From the NCBI GenBank assembly GCA_903828455.1, contig CAIKMJ010000058.1, positions 1-64,000 on the forward strand: DNA of 64,000 bases. Reading direction: 5' to 3'. A program made the translations under genes and the position numbers. The DNA comes from an uncultured Acidobacteriia bacterium. Lineage in GTDB: Bacteria > Acidobacteriota > Terriglobia > Bryobacterales > Bryobacteraceae. Each line of letters starts with the position of its first letter. Position 1 is the first letter of the stretch. Below the pieces are notes generated by a model, which saw only the letters and a list, made by a program, of their open reading frames with translations, ran no database searches and was not told the DNA's origin. Shown here piece by piece: positions 46,887 to 58,127 of the stretch.

Positions 46887-48928
46887 GCTACCTCTTTCGC
46901 GCCAGTCATTTGTTTCGGGTCGGTCATGTGCCGGTTTCCGAGTACTGACTCCGCGACCGCTAAAACGGCGAGCATCGCCAGCACCCACCACCAGAGTTCC
47001 GCTTTATCGCCCTGGGCTGCCGCGGACTGAGCCGGTCCCGAAGACGCGTTCGGGGCCATGCCCGTATTTTTCCACAGTTCGAGGGTCTCCTGCGGGACGA
47101 GCGAGAAGTCGGATTCGCGCCGGTCCGCGTTGACAGCGGCCAGCTCCTCGCGGCCGTTGGCCCGCCGCACGTCGAAGAAGCCCTGCGACGGGAACTGGAA
47201 GGTGGTTGCCTTCGTTGATTCAGCCAGCGAGAGGAGCCGTTTGTTGTCCGGTCCGGTGATTTCGACCGCCACACCCTTTTCCTTTTCGGTGCGCAGTTCC
47301 ACGAAGGAGCCTACCTTGTAGTTCGCATGTGCCGCGCCGATGCCGCCCATCTCGTGAGCCGTCTGATCCACGAAGGGCAGCCATACCGGCTCCAGTGGCA
47401 GATTGTTCGCGATATTGTCGAAGGCCGAAGCGAATACCAGCACGTGGCCGCTGCCGATGCGGCGGTCAACCAGGAGCGGTGAGCCATCGGAGAGCTTCGC
47501 CGCAACGCGAATATCTGCGAGCGATTGCGGCAATTGCAGTTTCGCCACCTGGAAGAACTCCACGCCGCCCCAGTTCTGCGCGCTCGAAAAAGACGGATAG
47601 GACGCGTCCACCGATGCCACAGTCAGGGGCGACTCGCGATCCGGAAAGACGGTGTGGAGACCGAGGAACTGGAGTTCAGCCAGCGGCAAATGCCGTCCCG
47701 GAGCGGCATTCTTGCCGACAGTCAGCAGCACGGATCCGCCGTTCTGCACGTACTTCGCGAGAGCATCGGTCAGCTTGTCGGGCAGCGGGCCGGGATCGGC
47801 CAGGACCACGAACGAAAATTTGGAAACGTCCGCCGCGGCGGCCTGCAACGGCCCCATCGATTGCAGCGTGAATGCCGCTTCCGCGGACGATTCCAGCGCC
47901 GTTCGAACATAAAGAGGGCTGGCGGTGTCGCTGTCGGCGCGAACAATCAGCGCCGGCTTTGGATCGGTCCGCTCTACCGAGAATAGCCATTGGTCGTCCT
48001 GCGGAAAGGAATCGGCACCATCGATGCGGATTTCGCAGCGGGTCAGTCCGTACGGCGCATCGAGCGCGAGGAACTCCACCGAGGCCCGACCGCCGGCCGG
48101 AACCTTGACGTCCTTCGACGCGAGCACTTTACCGTTGGCCAGCAGTGAGACTTTGCGCGTCGCCTCCTGCGTGTTGAAGCCGGCGATGGTGGCTACGGTA
48201 CGGACCTTCTTTGTGTCGAACACGCGCCGAGGGGCGTCGACACTTTCCACCGTCCAGTTCGGGATGGCTTTATCGGCGACCGCATGCATTTCGAACTTCG
48301 TGCCGGCATCGAGCCGCAGATCGGCGAATGCAGCCGGCAGGGAAGACTTCTGCGCATCGGTAAAAACGTGCGCCTCGATATTCGTCTTCAGGCTTTCGGA
48401 TGTGGATCGCAGGACTCGCGAGAGTTCAGCATAGGAACTGGCGTCGTCGCCGGCCGGCAGGGCATCGAGCGCCGAGCGCAATGCCGCGCGGTCAGTTGTC
48501 ATATCCGACAGCAGCCGCGCCGGGCCGCCGAACGATACAAGCTGCGCCCGGTCATTCGCGGACATGGCGTTGATCTGTTCCAGGGCCGCCTTCTTCGCAT
48601 TGGCGAAGCGTTCGTCCTGCCGCATGCTGAACGAGTTATCGACCGCGAAAACCAGAGTTCGCGCACCGCCTGCCCGCGCGATGGAGGACGAATGAATATA
48701 CGGGCGCGCAAAGGCGAGCAGGAGCAGCAGGATGAACAGGCAGCGCAGAGCAAACAGCAGCAGGTATTTCAGCTTCCGGTGTTTGATGGAGCTTTGCGTG
48801 CGCCGCTCGAAGAACATGAGCGAGCTGAACGGAATCGGCGTCTGCTTGTACTGTCGCAGCAGATGTACGTAAACGGGCAGCCCGAGCAGCGCGACGCCTG
48901 CAAAAAACCATGGCGCGAGGAACCCCAA
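46883..48928 (-). CDS. BatA-like protein with vWA domain
   Basis: 681 residues. BatA N-terminal domain with two membrane helices (FFAGVALLGLPVYVHLLR and KYLLLFALRCLFILLLLLAFARP), then a vWA domain with MIDAS residues D97, S99, S101 (VDNSFSM), a glutamine-amidotransferase-like Rossmann part (about 330-520) and a last membrane helix (WWWVLAMLAVLAVAESVLG). TTG start at 48928, directly after the DUF58 stop, with AGGAGG six bases before. Such proteins work with MoxR ATPases in assembling or activating envelope complexes. Confidence 0.88.
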   Translation of the reverse strand: MGFLAPWFFAGVALLGLPVYVHLLRQYKQTPIPFSSLMFFERRTQSSIKHRKLKYLLLFALRCLFILLLLLAFARPYIHSSSIARAGGARTLVFAVDNSFSMRQDERFANAKKAALEQINAMSANDRAQLVSFGGPARLLSDMTTDRAALRSALDALPAGDDASSYAELSRVLRSTSESLKTNIEAHVFTDAQKSSLPAAFADLRLDAGTKFEMHAVADKAIPNWTVESVDAPRRVFDTKKVRTVATIAGFNTQEATRKVSLLANGKVLASKDVKVPAGGRASVEFLALDAPYGLTRCEIRIDGADSFPQDDQWLFSVERTDPKPALIVRADSDTASPLYVRTALESSAEAAFTLQSMGPLQAAAADVSKFSFVVLADPGPLPDKLTDALAKYVQNGGSVLLTVGKNAAPGRHLPLAELQFLGLHTVFPDRESPLTVASVDASYPSFSSAQNWGGVEFFQVAKLQLPQSLADIRVAAKLSDGSPLLVDRRIGSGHVLVFASAFDNIANNLPLEPVWLPFVDQTAHEMGGIGAAHANYKVGSFVELRTEKEKGVAVEITGPDNKRLLSLAESTKATTFQFPSQGFFDVRRANGREELAAVNADRRESDFSLVPQETLELWKNTGMAPNASSGPAQSAAAQGDKAELWWWVLAMLAVLAVAESVLGNRHMTDPKQMTGAKEVA

Positions 48929-49831
48929 CTACATCCTCCTCTGCCGGATGGCCAGAAAATGCCGCAGCGCATCGTCGAGCGGCTTCGATGTATCCATGAA
49001 GAAATAATCCAGCCCGGCCGAGCGAGCTTTGTCCGCGAGTACGCGAATATGCTCATCGAGCTTCGCCCGGTACTCGTGACGCGCGTAATCCGGCGTCACT
49101 TCGAGCGAGGTGGAATCTTCCACATCGAGCAGCACGACGGGATCGCGGAAGGTTGGCGCGACCTCTTCCGGGTCGAGCACGTGAAACAGAATCACTTCAT
49201 TGCCGCGGTAGCGCAGCGGCTCCACGACTTTGACAATTTCGGCCGGATCGCTGTAGAAATCCGAGATTACCACCACAATGCCGCGTCGTTTCAGGTACTG
49301 CTGGAAATGGAAAAACGGACTCGCGAAATCGGTGCGCGCACCGCCCTCGGCTTTTTCAACGGCATGCAGAAGGCGCATCAGTTGGCCCTGGCGCGTCGAC
49401 GGCGGAATGTATTCCGAGACCTTTTCGTCGAACACGATCAGCCCTGCGGCGTCGCGCTGCTGCGACGACATGTAAATCAGCGACGCCGCGATGAAGCGCG
49501 CATAATCCAGTTTGCGCAGCTTACCGGATCCGTAAGTGGCGGAACCATATGTCATAGACGCGCTGGAATCGAGCAGGACCAGCAACTGCATGTTGGTCTC
49601 GCCCTTGAAGCGCTTCAGGTAGATGCGGTCGGTGCGCGCGAAGACGTTCCAGTCGACGTGGCGCAGGTCGTCACCTTCGTTGTACTGCTGGTACTCGGCG
49701 AACTCCTGGCTGAAGCCGAATTTCGGCGAACGGTGCAGGCCGGCGACGAAGCCATCCACAACCGTTTTCGCGACCAGGTCGAGAGACGAGATCGACGCCA
49801 GCACCGAGGGATCAAGGAACCGTTGGAGCAT
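48929..49831 (-). CDS. DUF58 protein (vWA-like) of MoxR system
   Basis: 300 residues with the DUF58 core GLHRSPKFGFSQEFAEYQQY, then NEGDDLRHVDWNVFARTD, and a vWA-like MIDAS at D88, S90, S92 (LLDSSASM), ending PLDDALRHFLAIRQRRM. No membrane segment. Sits between the MoxR ATPase and the BatA-like protein as in Bat operons, where DUF58 couples the ATPase to vWA partners. Confidence 0.93.
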   Translation of the reverse strand: MLQRFLDPSVLASISSLDLVAKTVVDGFVAGLHRSPKFGFSQEFAEYQQYNEGDDLRHVDWNVFARTDRIYLKRFKGETNMQLLVLLDSSASMTYGSATYGSGKLRKLDYARFIAASLIYMSSQQRDAAGLIVFDEKVSEYIPPSTRQGQLMRLLHAVEKAEGGARTDFASPFFHFQQYLKRRGIVVVISDFYSDPAEIVKVVEPLRYRGNEVILFHVLDPEEVAPTFRDPVVLLDVEDSTSLEVTPDYARHEYRAKLDEHIRVLADKARSAGLDYFFMDTSKPLDDALRHFLAIRQRRM

Positions 49832-49871
49832 GGAATTTCAGACTGCGCCCGGGCGCGGGCCCGGCAGTTCG

Positions 49872-50897
<1,026 letters not shown>

Positions 50898-50906
50898 GAG
50901 TTCCTT

Positions 50907-53048
50907 TTAGTTTTTGCCGTCGCCCGATAATTCGAGCAGGATCTTCTGGGCGGGCCGGAAATTCGGCGCCGCTTCGAGCGATGCCACGGCTTCCTCTCTG
51001 GCCTCGTCGTTCCGGCCGTTGGCTTTTAATGCCCTTGCAAGATTGTAGTGCGCGCCGGCCTGATCGATGGGATTCATTCCGATCAGCGCGCGATATTCGC
51101 GCACGGCGGAGGCAGGGTCGCCGTTTTCGAGCGACAGCGCGCCGAGCCGCTCGTGCAGTTCAGCGTCCTGCGGATAGATATAGGTCAGGCGCTGCAGCGT
51201 GGCCGCGGCTTCCTTCTTCCTGCTTGCTTCGTCCTGCAGTTTCGCCAGTTGCTTCACGCGCTCCGGATCGCGCCCGCCGATTTTCGAATAGCGGCCCAGT
51301 TCTTCCATGGCGCACGTTTTATCGCCCTTCGCAAGACAGGCATCGGCCACAAACGAATAGACGTTGCCGGCTTCCACGTAATCGGGATAGATGGCTTCCA
51401 CCGCCTTGCCCTTTTCGATCACTTCGTCGGACTTGCCGTCCTTGGCGAGCGCGGCGATCTCGCGAATCTGCTTCGTCCAGTCGCCAAATCCGGCGACGGC
51501 CTTGCCGAGTTCCTTATCGAGCGCCGCCATGAAATCCTTATCGAAAGCTTCCGGCTCCATTCCAAGCTGTTCGCGAATCACATCCACTGTCGGACGGTTC
51601 TTCGCGAATTCGTGGATCATATCAAGCAGCTTCTGCTCGCCCCAGCGCTGGCCGATGTAATCGCAGATCCGGCCTGCTTCGAAATACGAGACGATCACCT
51701 GCGCTTCATAAGTCGGATGCACGAAGCCGCGGTCGATCTCCGCCACGGGCAGAAGCTTCTTATCCCGCATCGCCGCCAGGATTTCCGGCGTGACGCGGTC
51801 GCCCCAGTCCGGCGCGGCGGCGGTTTCTTCATGCACTGCCAGACCTTCGGTAAACCAGCGGGGCACGCGCTCATTCGTAATATTGAGGACGTAAACGTGG
51901 CTCATTTCGTGCCACAGCGTGCTGGCCCAGTGGAAGGTGCCGGGCGGCCGGCCCGACGGGCTGTCCATCGCGATCACGCTGTTGAACGTCACGCCCAGCG
52001 CGCCGAGACCCGGCATGCCCATCGTGCGCACGGCGAAGTCTTCGTGATCCGGATAGACTTCGATCTGTACCGGCGTCTTCAGCTTCGTTTGATATTTCTT
52101 GTCGTACGTCTCCAGGACGCGCGTCATTTCGATTTCGAAATACGGCTTCAGGACGGCGGCTTCTTTTTTATTGAAGCGCAGAATGAAATTCGGATAGTGG
52201 AACGTATCGAACTTCGAGTAGCTTTCCATCAGGCGCAGCGAGTTCACGGTCTGCGCATCGCGGAAGTGATTTTCGTAGGCGAATTCCAGCTCTTTCAGCG
52301 CCTCTTCTTCGCGTCCGAGCCGCATCAGATTGATGCCGAGCTGCGAGTGCGCGCTGTAGAGGTCCGGAGCTACTGCAATTGCCTTGCGATACAGCTCAAT
52401 GCCCTCTTCGTAGCGCCGGTTGATCACGTAGAAATGCGCCACCGTCTCATATCCCACGCCGCGACTGCCGATCTTCGGGAGCCATGTGGACTGTTTATCG
52501 GCCAGCAGATCCATGGCCGCGTGGATCGAAATCGCTTCGAGCGCATCCGGGTTGATGGCGAGCGCCGCATCGGCCTGCTCGGTGGCTTTCTTCGGGTTGT
52601 CATCTTCAAGCGCGATCCGCGCCATCAGTTCGTGGGCTTCGTACAGCTTCGGGTCGGCTTCGAGAGCCTTCTGTGCCGCCTCGTCGGCTTTGCCGCCGAA
52701 TTGATCGGCGATGATCCGGGCGATTCCCAGCAGCGCGCGCGCCTGCTTCGGATTGAGCTCCAGCGCCTCCTCGTACAGCTTTTGCGCATCGGCCGGATTG
52801 AAGCGTTCATAGAACAAGTCGCCCCAGCGGACCCGATAGTCCGCGTTCTTCGGCTGGGCGGCAACCAGCGCCTTGAACTCGCCATTGGCGCCGTCGTAGT
52901 CCCGCGCCTTCCAGAGCGCTTCGGCCCGCGCAATGGTCTGCGCCTGCAGCGCCCCTCCGGCAAGCAGCGCTGCGCAGGTCAGGGCGACCGCTGTCATCAC
53001 TGGCCGGCGGCGGCTGACAAGGTCGGGGCTGTTGGCGCGCCGCATCAT
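50907..53048 (-). CDS. Exported TPR protein with gluzincin metallopeptidase domain
   Basis: 713 residues: signal peptide (to about 37), TPR repeats (about 40-265), a peptidase domain of the MA/gluzincin type with HEMSH at 380-384 and the downstream Glu in RWFTEGLAVHEE (E401), then more TPRs to the C-terminus (about 560-710). The zinc ligands and catalytic Glu are all present, so it is probably active outside the cytoplasm. ATG 53048 overlaps the upstream caspase-fold gene by four bases. Confidence 0.9.
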   Translation of the reverse strand: MMRRANSPDLVSRRRPVMTAVALTCAALLAGGALQAQTIARAEALWKARDYDGANGEFKALVAAQPKNADYRVRWGDLFYERFNPADAQKLYEEALELNPKQARALLGIARIIADQFGGKADEAAQKALEADPKLYEAHELMARIALEDDNPKKATEQADAALAINPDALEAISIHAAMDLLADKQSTWLPKIGSRGVGYETVAHFYVINRRYEEGIELYRKAIAVAPDLYSAHSQLGINLMRLGREEEALKELEFAYENHFRDAQTVNSLRLMESYSKFDTFHYPNFILRFNKKEAAVLKPYFEIEMTRVLETYDKKYQTKLKTPVQIEVYPDHEDFAVRTMGMPGLGALGVTFNSVIAMDSPSGRPPGTFHWASTLWHEMSHVYVLNITNERVPRWFTEGLAVHEETAAAPDWGDRVTPEILAAMRDKKLLPVAEIDRGFVHPTYEAQVIVSYFEAGRICDYIGQRWGEQKLLDMIHEFAKNRPTVDVIREQLGMEPEAFDKDFMAALDKELGKAVAGFGDWTKQIREIAALAKDGKSDEVIEKGKAVEAIYPDYVEAGNVYSFVADACLAKGDKTCAMEELGRYSKIGGRDPERVKQLAKLQDEASRKKEAAATLQRLTYIYPQDAELHERLGALSLENGDPASAVREYRALIGMNPIDQAGAHYNLARALKANGRNDEAREEAVASLEAAPNFRPAQKILLELSGDGKN

Positions 53049-53935
53049 TTATCGATCTGATCCTGCAGCTTCGACAGTTCCAGCAGCAACGCGGTCAGCT
53101 GCTTCTTATAATCATCGGGAGCCAGCAGTGACTTCTGATACTTGAGCTCGTCGATCTTGCCCTCGATCTCTTCCTTCTTTGTGATCAGCGCACGCTTCGC
53201 CGGATCCGTCACCACGGCCGCGGCAGAGCCGAAGCGCAACAGCGCAAATGCCGATGCCCGCTGCTGTTCATCGATCTGGGGATGTTCCGTCGCGATGCGC
53301 TTCTGTTCGGTATAGAACTCCGCGGTCTTCTTCTGCGCGTAGTTAAAGGCTTCGAGCGCGGAGATGGTCTCGTTCTTATCGACATCCGCTGCCGGATCCC
53401 GCAACGCTTCCACCCAGTAGCGCGCAAACACGGTGGCGTTCTTCTCGGTCCCCGACTTGGTGGCCGTGACGATGACGCGATTATCCTTCTTCAGCGCTTC
53501 CACCGAGCCGCCGCTGCAGCTCGTCATGTTGACGACCAGTTGCCGCCCTGCCGGAATCTTATTGAGCAGAGTCGCCAGTTCTTTGGCAGACACGTCCGGG
53601 CCGGGCAGGTTGAACTTGTACTCCACGCCGTCGTAGGTGCCGTGGCCGATCATCATCAGCACGAAAGCATCGGCCGGCCTGGCGGAAGCCGCGAACTTTG
53701 CCAGCACCGCTTCCATCTTCGCTTTGGTGGCGTCGGCGCCTTTGAGCGTTTCCACCACACGGTCGGTCTGGCCGGTGCGAAGGATCTTGTCCGTTTCGGT
53801 TGCGAGGCCGGTGAAGCGCTGTTCATAGTCCGGCTCGCCGCCGAGGCCGGCCACGGTCAGGACGTAGGTGGCCGCTGGCGCGTTCAGCGCGGCCGCGCAG
53901 AGCAGAATCGGCAACAGCGTCTTCGTACAGCGCAT
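53045..53935 (-). CDS. Exported caspase-fold (C13-like) cysteine peptidase
   Basis: 296 residues with a signal peptide (MRCTKTLLPILLCAAALNAPA) and the clan CD catalytic pair: His98 in MMIGHGTYDG and Cys140 in VNMTSCSGGS, each after a hydrophobic strand, as in legumain/caspase-type peptidases. An EF-like ADVDKNETISALEAF (about 203-217) could bind calcium. The C-terminal quarter is a charged helix (KKEEIEGKIDELKYQK). ATG 53935 overlaps the upstream vWA stop by one base; a start 33 bases farther up is not preferred. Confidence 0.85.
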   Translation of the reverse strand: MRCTKTLLPILLCAAALNAPAATYVLTVAGLGGEPDYEQRFTGLATETDKILRTGQTDRVVETLKGADATKAKMEAVLAKFAASARPADAFVLMMIGHGTYDGVEYKFNLPGPDVSAKELATLLNKIPAGRQLVVNMTSCSGGSVEALKKDNRVIVTATKSGTEKNATVFARYWVEALRDPAADVDKNETISALEAFNYAQKKTAEFYTEQKRIATEHPQIDEQQRASAFALLRFGSAAAVVTDPAKRALITKKEEIEGKIDELKYQKSLLAPDDYKKQLTALLLELSKLQDQIDK

Positions 53936-56208
53936 TAAACAACACCCCACTTGCGGCGAAGAATCCATTCCCCGCCGCGAATCAGAATGACCAGCAGGAA
54001 CAAAACCGGCATGTCCCAGATATCGAGGTTATCGTGACCTGTAATTCCGGCCTCCGAGACAGCCACCTCTTCGGCGAGGCGTTTCGCCGTGGAAGGCGTG
54101 TAATAGTTGCCGCCCGTGTCACCTGCCAGCTTTTCCAGCAGATCTTTATTCTGCGCCGCGCCGAAGTTTTCCGCAACGCCGTCTTCCCGGCGGAAGGTCA
54201 GCGTGTCACTTCCGAGCTCGGTTTTGGCGCCGTTCAGCGTCTGGTGCGCGGCGGTCTCCGCCACGTAGGTGCCGGCCTTTTCCGCTGTGTAGTCGCCCGT
54301 ATAAGTGCCCGGCTCCAGCGGATCCGGTTTCAGCTCCATCACTTCGGCGTTGCCGTCCGGACGCGTGATCGTAGCCTGTACGGCGGCGTCAGAAACCGGT
54401 TCGAAATTGCGGTCCCGCACGTTCACTCGCAGCGGCACGTGCATGTCGTCGGAAAGTACCTGGTGGGGGGTGGACGAAATCACCTCGCCCGGGGTTTCCG
54501 TCACCAGCCAGCGCAGCAGTTGCGACCAATACGTCGCATGGCTGCGATCGTTGTGGTCCTGCAGCATCTTCCACCGCCAGCTGCCCGCCGTGGCGAAGAG
54601 GCCAACGCGCCCCCGTCCGTAGTTCTGAATTGTGAGCAGCGGCGTGGGGCGATGTCCCGGTTCGGCCACGTTCATCAGGACCACTGCCCCCGGCTTCGGC
54701 GCGCCCATCGCAGCGTAGTTTGCCACCTGCGGCATTTTCTTCCAGCGCTCCGCGTTCTTCGCGCGGTCGTCTTCAATCTGGCAGATGGGGTTGTCGCGTC
54801 CGGCCTCGGTCAGGGTGACGTCGGCAAAGTTGCGGCTCCAGCTCTTCTCGGGCGGCGTTTTGTCGCCGGCGAACTTCAGGGGCATCATTTCGGCCATCGG
54901 CGTCGCTGCATAACCGCCATCCGCAAGTGCGAAACGGCCGGCGAGGAACAACACGCCGCCGCCGCGCTTGTCGGCAAAATCGCGAATCATGCGCTGCTGG
55001 TCGTTACTAAAATAGCTGGCCTCGACGCTGCCGATGATCAGCCCGTCGTATTTGAACAGTTCCTCGGCCTTCGCAGGAAATCCCGCCTCGAGTTCGCCGG
55101 GCGTCGCAATCCCCTGCCGGTATATCTTATTTTGCGTGGTCCTCAGCATGCTGACGATCTCTATAGAAGGGTCGTCCTCCAGCGCACGGCGGATGAACTT
55201 GTACTCCCAGCGCGGCTCGCCTTCCATATAGAGGACGCGCATCTTCTTCCGGCCCACGTTCACCAGCCGCACCACGGAATTGTTCTGCGTGTTCTGCTCG
55301 CCAGCCAGCGGTGTGATGCCGATCTGAAAGCTATGCGCGCCTGCTTCGCCGACGCTGAACATCACAGACTCGCTCTGCTCCGCATCCGGCCGCAGTTCCA
55401 GTGTCTGGCCGGAAATCAGCTTGCCGTTTTCGCGAACAGTCAGGGTGGCTTTCTGCCCGGCGTAGCCATGCTGGCGGATTGCCACACGCGCCGTGACCCG
55501 CGATTGCGCCAGCGCCCGGGCCGGCGCTGCCACGTCCACTACTTCAATGTCTCTGTCGAAATGGTCGGGTCCGTAGCCGACCGTATGCACCGGCACGTGC
55601 AGCTGCCGGAGCTGAGAAATTGTGTCGCGGTCGATGCCGCCCGTGTTGTCGCCGCCATCGGAAAGGAGCACGACAGCGCCCAGCGGCATAGTCCCGGCTT
55701 CGGCTGCGATGTGCTTCAGGCTGTCGCCGATGCGCGTGGCGTTGTCGTCGGCCGCCAGCGCCTGCGGCTGGTCGATGCGCACCGCATCCCGGCCCAAACC
55801 GTAAAGGCGTACCTGAAATTTCTTCGAAAGCTCGGGCAGCAGTTGCTTGTCAAGCGTCTCCTGCGCCTGCGCCAGGCGCGTCTTGCCGTCGTCGGCGATC
55901 CCCATGCTGCGCGAATGGTCAATGAGGACTGCTATTACGTTTTGCTGCGGCCGGAGGCGCGCCACACTGATCGCCGGATGCCACAGCATAAACAGCAGCA
56001 GCGCGAGCAGCGCCGTCTGCGCCAGCCAGATGGCCAGCGAGCGTGCGTTCGAGAGTACGGTCTTCCGCTCCCGCATGATGTTCCGGTACAGACCGGCCGC
56101 CGCCAGCAGGACCAGCACCGCGTACAGCCATACCGGCCACGGCGCCAGCATGACCAGCTTCCCTTTCGCGAAGATCGCGGGCGGATATTTGAACAGGAAC
56201 TCAAACAT
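53935..56208 (-). CDS. Membrane protein with vWA and glutamine-amidotransferase-like domains
   Basis: 757 residues. Two N-terminal membrane helices (about 20-40 and 58-78), a vWA domain with MIDAS D97, S99, S101 (LIDHSRSMG), Ig-like beta repeats (about 225-320), an amidotransferase-like Rossmann domain beginning MRVLYMEGEPRWEYKFIRRAL, further beta domains and a C-terminal membrane helix (MPVLFLLVILIRGGEWILRRK). The amidotransferase Cys is not evident, so the domain may be structural. First gene of the seven-gene cluster. Confidence 0.88.
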   Translation of the reverse strand: MFEFLFKYPPAIFAKGKLVMLAPWPVWLYAVLVLLAAAGLYRNIMRERKTVLSNARSLAIWLAQTALLALLLFMLWHPAISVARLRPQQNVIAVLIDHSRSMGIADDGKTRLAQAQETLDKQLLPELSKKFQVRLYGLGRDAVRIDQPQALAADDNATRIGDSLKHIAAEAGTMPLGAVVLLSDGGDNTGGIDRDTISQLRQLHVPVHTVGYGPDHFDRDIEVVDVAAPARALAQSRVTARVAIRQHGYAGQKATLTVRENGKLISGQTLELRPDAEQSESVMFSVGEAGAHSFQIGITPLAGEQNTQNNSVVRLVNVGRKKMRVLYMEGEPRWEYKFIRRALEDDPSIEIVSMLRTTQNKIYRQGIATPGELEAGFPAKAEELFKYDGLIIGSVEASYFSNDQQRMIRDFADKRGGGVLFLAGRFALADGGYAATPMAEMMPLKFAGDKTPPEKSWSRNFADVTLTEAGRDNPICQIEDDRAKNAERWKKMPQVANYAAMGAPKPGAVVLMNVAEPGHRPTPLLTIQNYGRGRVGLFATAGSWRWKMLQDHNDRSHATYWSQLLRWLVTETPGEVISSTPHQVLSDDMHVPLRVNVRDRNFEPVSDAAVQATITRPDGNAEVMELKPDPLEPGTYTGDYTAEKAGTYVAETAAHQTLNGAKTELGSDTLTFRREDGVAENFGAAQNKDLLEKLAGDTGGNYYTPSTAKRLAEEVAVSEAGITGHDNLDIWDMPVLFLLVILIRGGEWILRRKWGVV

Positions 56209-56395
56209 GAGCGCGGACGGCCCTGTCGCCAGCGCGCCGTCCCTCAGGATGACGCGCCGGACACTCTTTCGGTGTCCTCAATGTTTGTAAATTGCCGGAA
56301 TTGGTGTAGTTGCTGGTCTCCTGCGCCACAAACCGGCGGTTGCACATGGTGTCCAAAATCATACACCGGATAGTGCCGGTGGGTCGAATATGCCG

Positions 56396-57850
56396 CTACT
56401 TCAGTCCCAGATAAGCCGGCACTGTCTCTTCCGCCGTGCCAAGGGCGGTCGCGAGGGCGATTTTTGCCGAATTGTGCTGGCCGAGGCTCGCGATGTAATT
56501 TTCGTTCGCCAGTGCCAGCGCCTGCTGGGCTTCGATGACCTCGATGTTGTCCGTGACGCCCGCGCTGAAACGGTCCCGCGCCTGGCTGAGCGTTTCAGTC
56601 GCCAGCCCGACGCTCTCCTTCGCCACATCCACCTGCTGCGCCGCCGATTCCAGATCGAGCAGGGCGCTTCGCACCTCGAAATCGATCCGTCCCCGCAGGC
56701 CTTCGACCTCATTGCGGCGATTCCGAAGGACCGCTTCGGCCTGATCCACATCCGTCTTCGTCCGGCCGCCCGCATAGATCGGCACCTTCACGCCCGCCGT
56801 GAAATCGTACGTACCGTGCGAATGCGCGAAGTTCGATCCGATGTCGCCGTAATCCGCCTGCACCACCACCGAGGGCCAGTGCTGCGACTGTGCGGACTGC
56901 AGTGCGAACTCGGCCGCCCGCACATTCGCCTCCGCCGCGCGGAAATCCGGCCGCTGCGAGGTCGCCTGTTTGACCAGGCTCTCCCGCGACGTCTCCAGCG
57001 GTGCGAACGGAAAAGCGTCCGTCACGTTGAAAGTCTGACCGGTGGGCAGGCCGATCGCCCGCGCCAGCGACAGCTTATCTTTCTCGATCTGGCTGTTCTG
57101 CGCTACCAGTCGCTGCTGCTCGGTACGCAACTGAAGTCGCGCTCGCAGGACGTCGATCCCCGCCACTGTCCCCGCGTTCTTCTGGTCGTTCGCCCGGTCA
57201 TACAAAGCCTGCGCGGTGGTAATTTCGGCCTGAATCGCCTGCGCCCGCGCCGTGTCCGTGATCACCGCCAGGTAAGCGTTGCTCACTGCTTCCACGACAA
57301 GATTGCGCGCGTCGTCCGCCGAAAGGGCTGCCGCTTTCTGGCTCTCGGACGCTGATTTCAGATTCCGCAGCGAGGGGCGGTCGTAAACCGTCTGCTGAGC
57401 GTATACTCGGATGTTTTCCGTTCCGAACGGACCCACCACCGCCGGAAAGCCGGGCACGCCGCCGAATCCGAACGCCGCCAGATCGTTCTGCCCGGAGGTT
57501 TGGATCGCCGCGGCGGAAATACCAGGCAGCAGCGTACTCAAAGTCCGTTGACGTTCGGCCTTCGCCACGTCTGCCAGATCGTGACTGGTCAGAATGCCGA
57601 GGTTGTACTTCAAACCCCGCCGGATGGCGTCGCGCAGGGTAAGGTCGAGCGGAGTTGCCGTCGCCGGCCCGGTTGGCAGACTGCCGCTGAAGCGAATTTC
57701 GGGCCGGGACTGGAGCACGGGTGCCGGGCCATTGGGTGGCGCGGCGGGCGGTGGTCCGAACTGCGCCATCGCGCCGGATGTGGCAAAGCCGCAAAGACCT
57801 ATAGCGAACAGGACGGGGGATTTCAGTCGCAACGGATTTATCTTCCTCAC
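56396..57850 (-). CDS. TolC-family outer-membrane efflux protein
   Basis: 484 residues with signal peptide (FAIGLCGFATSGAMAQ) and two OEP repeats of long helices (DLTLRDAIRRGLKYNLGILT, ARNLVVEAVSNAYLAVITDTARAQA read in part, and ESLVKQATSQRPDFRAAEANVRAAEFAL). Trimers form the outer channel of tripartite pumps or type I secretion; no inner-membrane partner lies in the window. 187 bases separate it from the vWA cluster, so co-transcription is uncertain. Confidence 0.92.
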   Translation of the reverse strand: MRKINPLRLKSPVLFAIGLCGFATSGAMAQFGPPPAAPPNGPAPVLQSRPEIRFSGSLPTGPATATPLDLTLRDAIRRGLKYNLGILTSHDLADVAKAERQRTLSTLLPGISAAAIQTSGQNDLAAFGFGGVPGFPAVVGPFGTENIRVYAQQTVYDRPSLRNLKSASESQKAAALSADDARNLVVEAVSNAYLAVITDTARAQAIQAEITTAQALYDRANDQKNAGTVAGIDVLRARLQLRTEQQRLVAQNSQIEKDKLSLARAIGLPTGQTFNVTDAFPFAPLETSRESLVKQATSQRPDFRAAEANVRAAEFALQSAQSQHWPSVVVQADYGDIGSNFAHSHGTYDFTAGVKVPIYAGGRTKTDVDQAEAVLRNRRNEVEGLRGRIDFEVRSALLDLESAAQQVDVAKESVGLATETLSQARDRFSAGVTDNIEVIEAQQALALANENYIASLGQHNSAKIALATALGTAEETVPAYLGLK

Positions 57851-58127
57851 TTGTATTCTCCCAACCGGGCCACGCGGAGGAAAGTGAACATCTGCATCAT
57901 CGGGCCGCTACCATTTCCAGATGCCCAAATTTTCAATCGGTTGCGCTGGAGTCTTCCTCCGCCGCGCCCATGCTTTTGGGCCGCTGCCCGGCCGCTCGTC
58001 CCGGGTTCGGCAACGGAATTGTGACTTGCGTCCCGGCGGGCGGACGCGCCAAAGTGGTAGTTGGCTCAGCGCACCGTCTGCGCGGAATCCTGAAACTTAA
58101 TTTCGCTTTACCCGAGGAGCTCGATCG

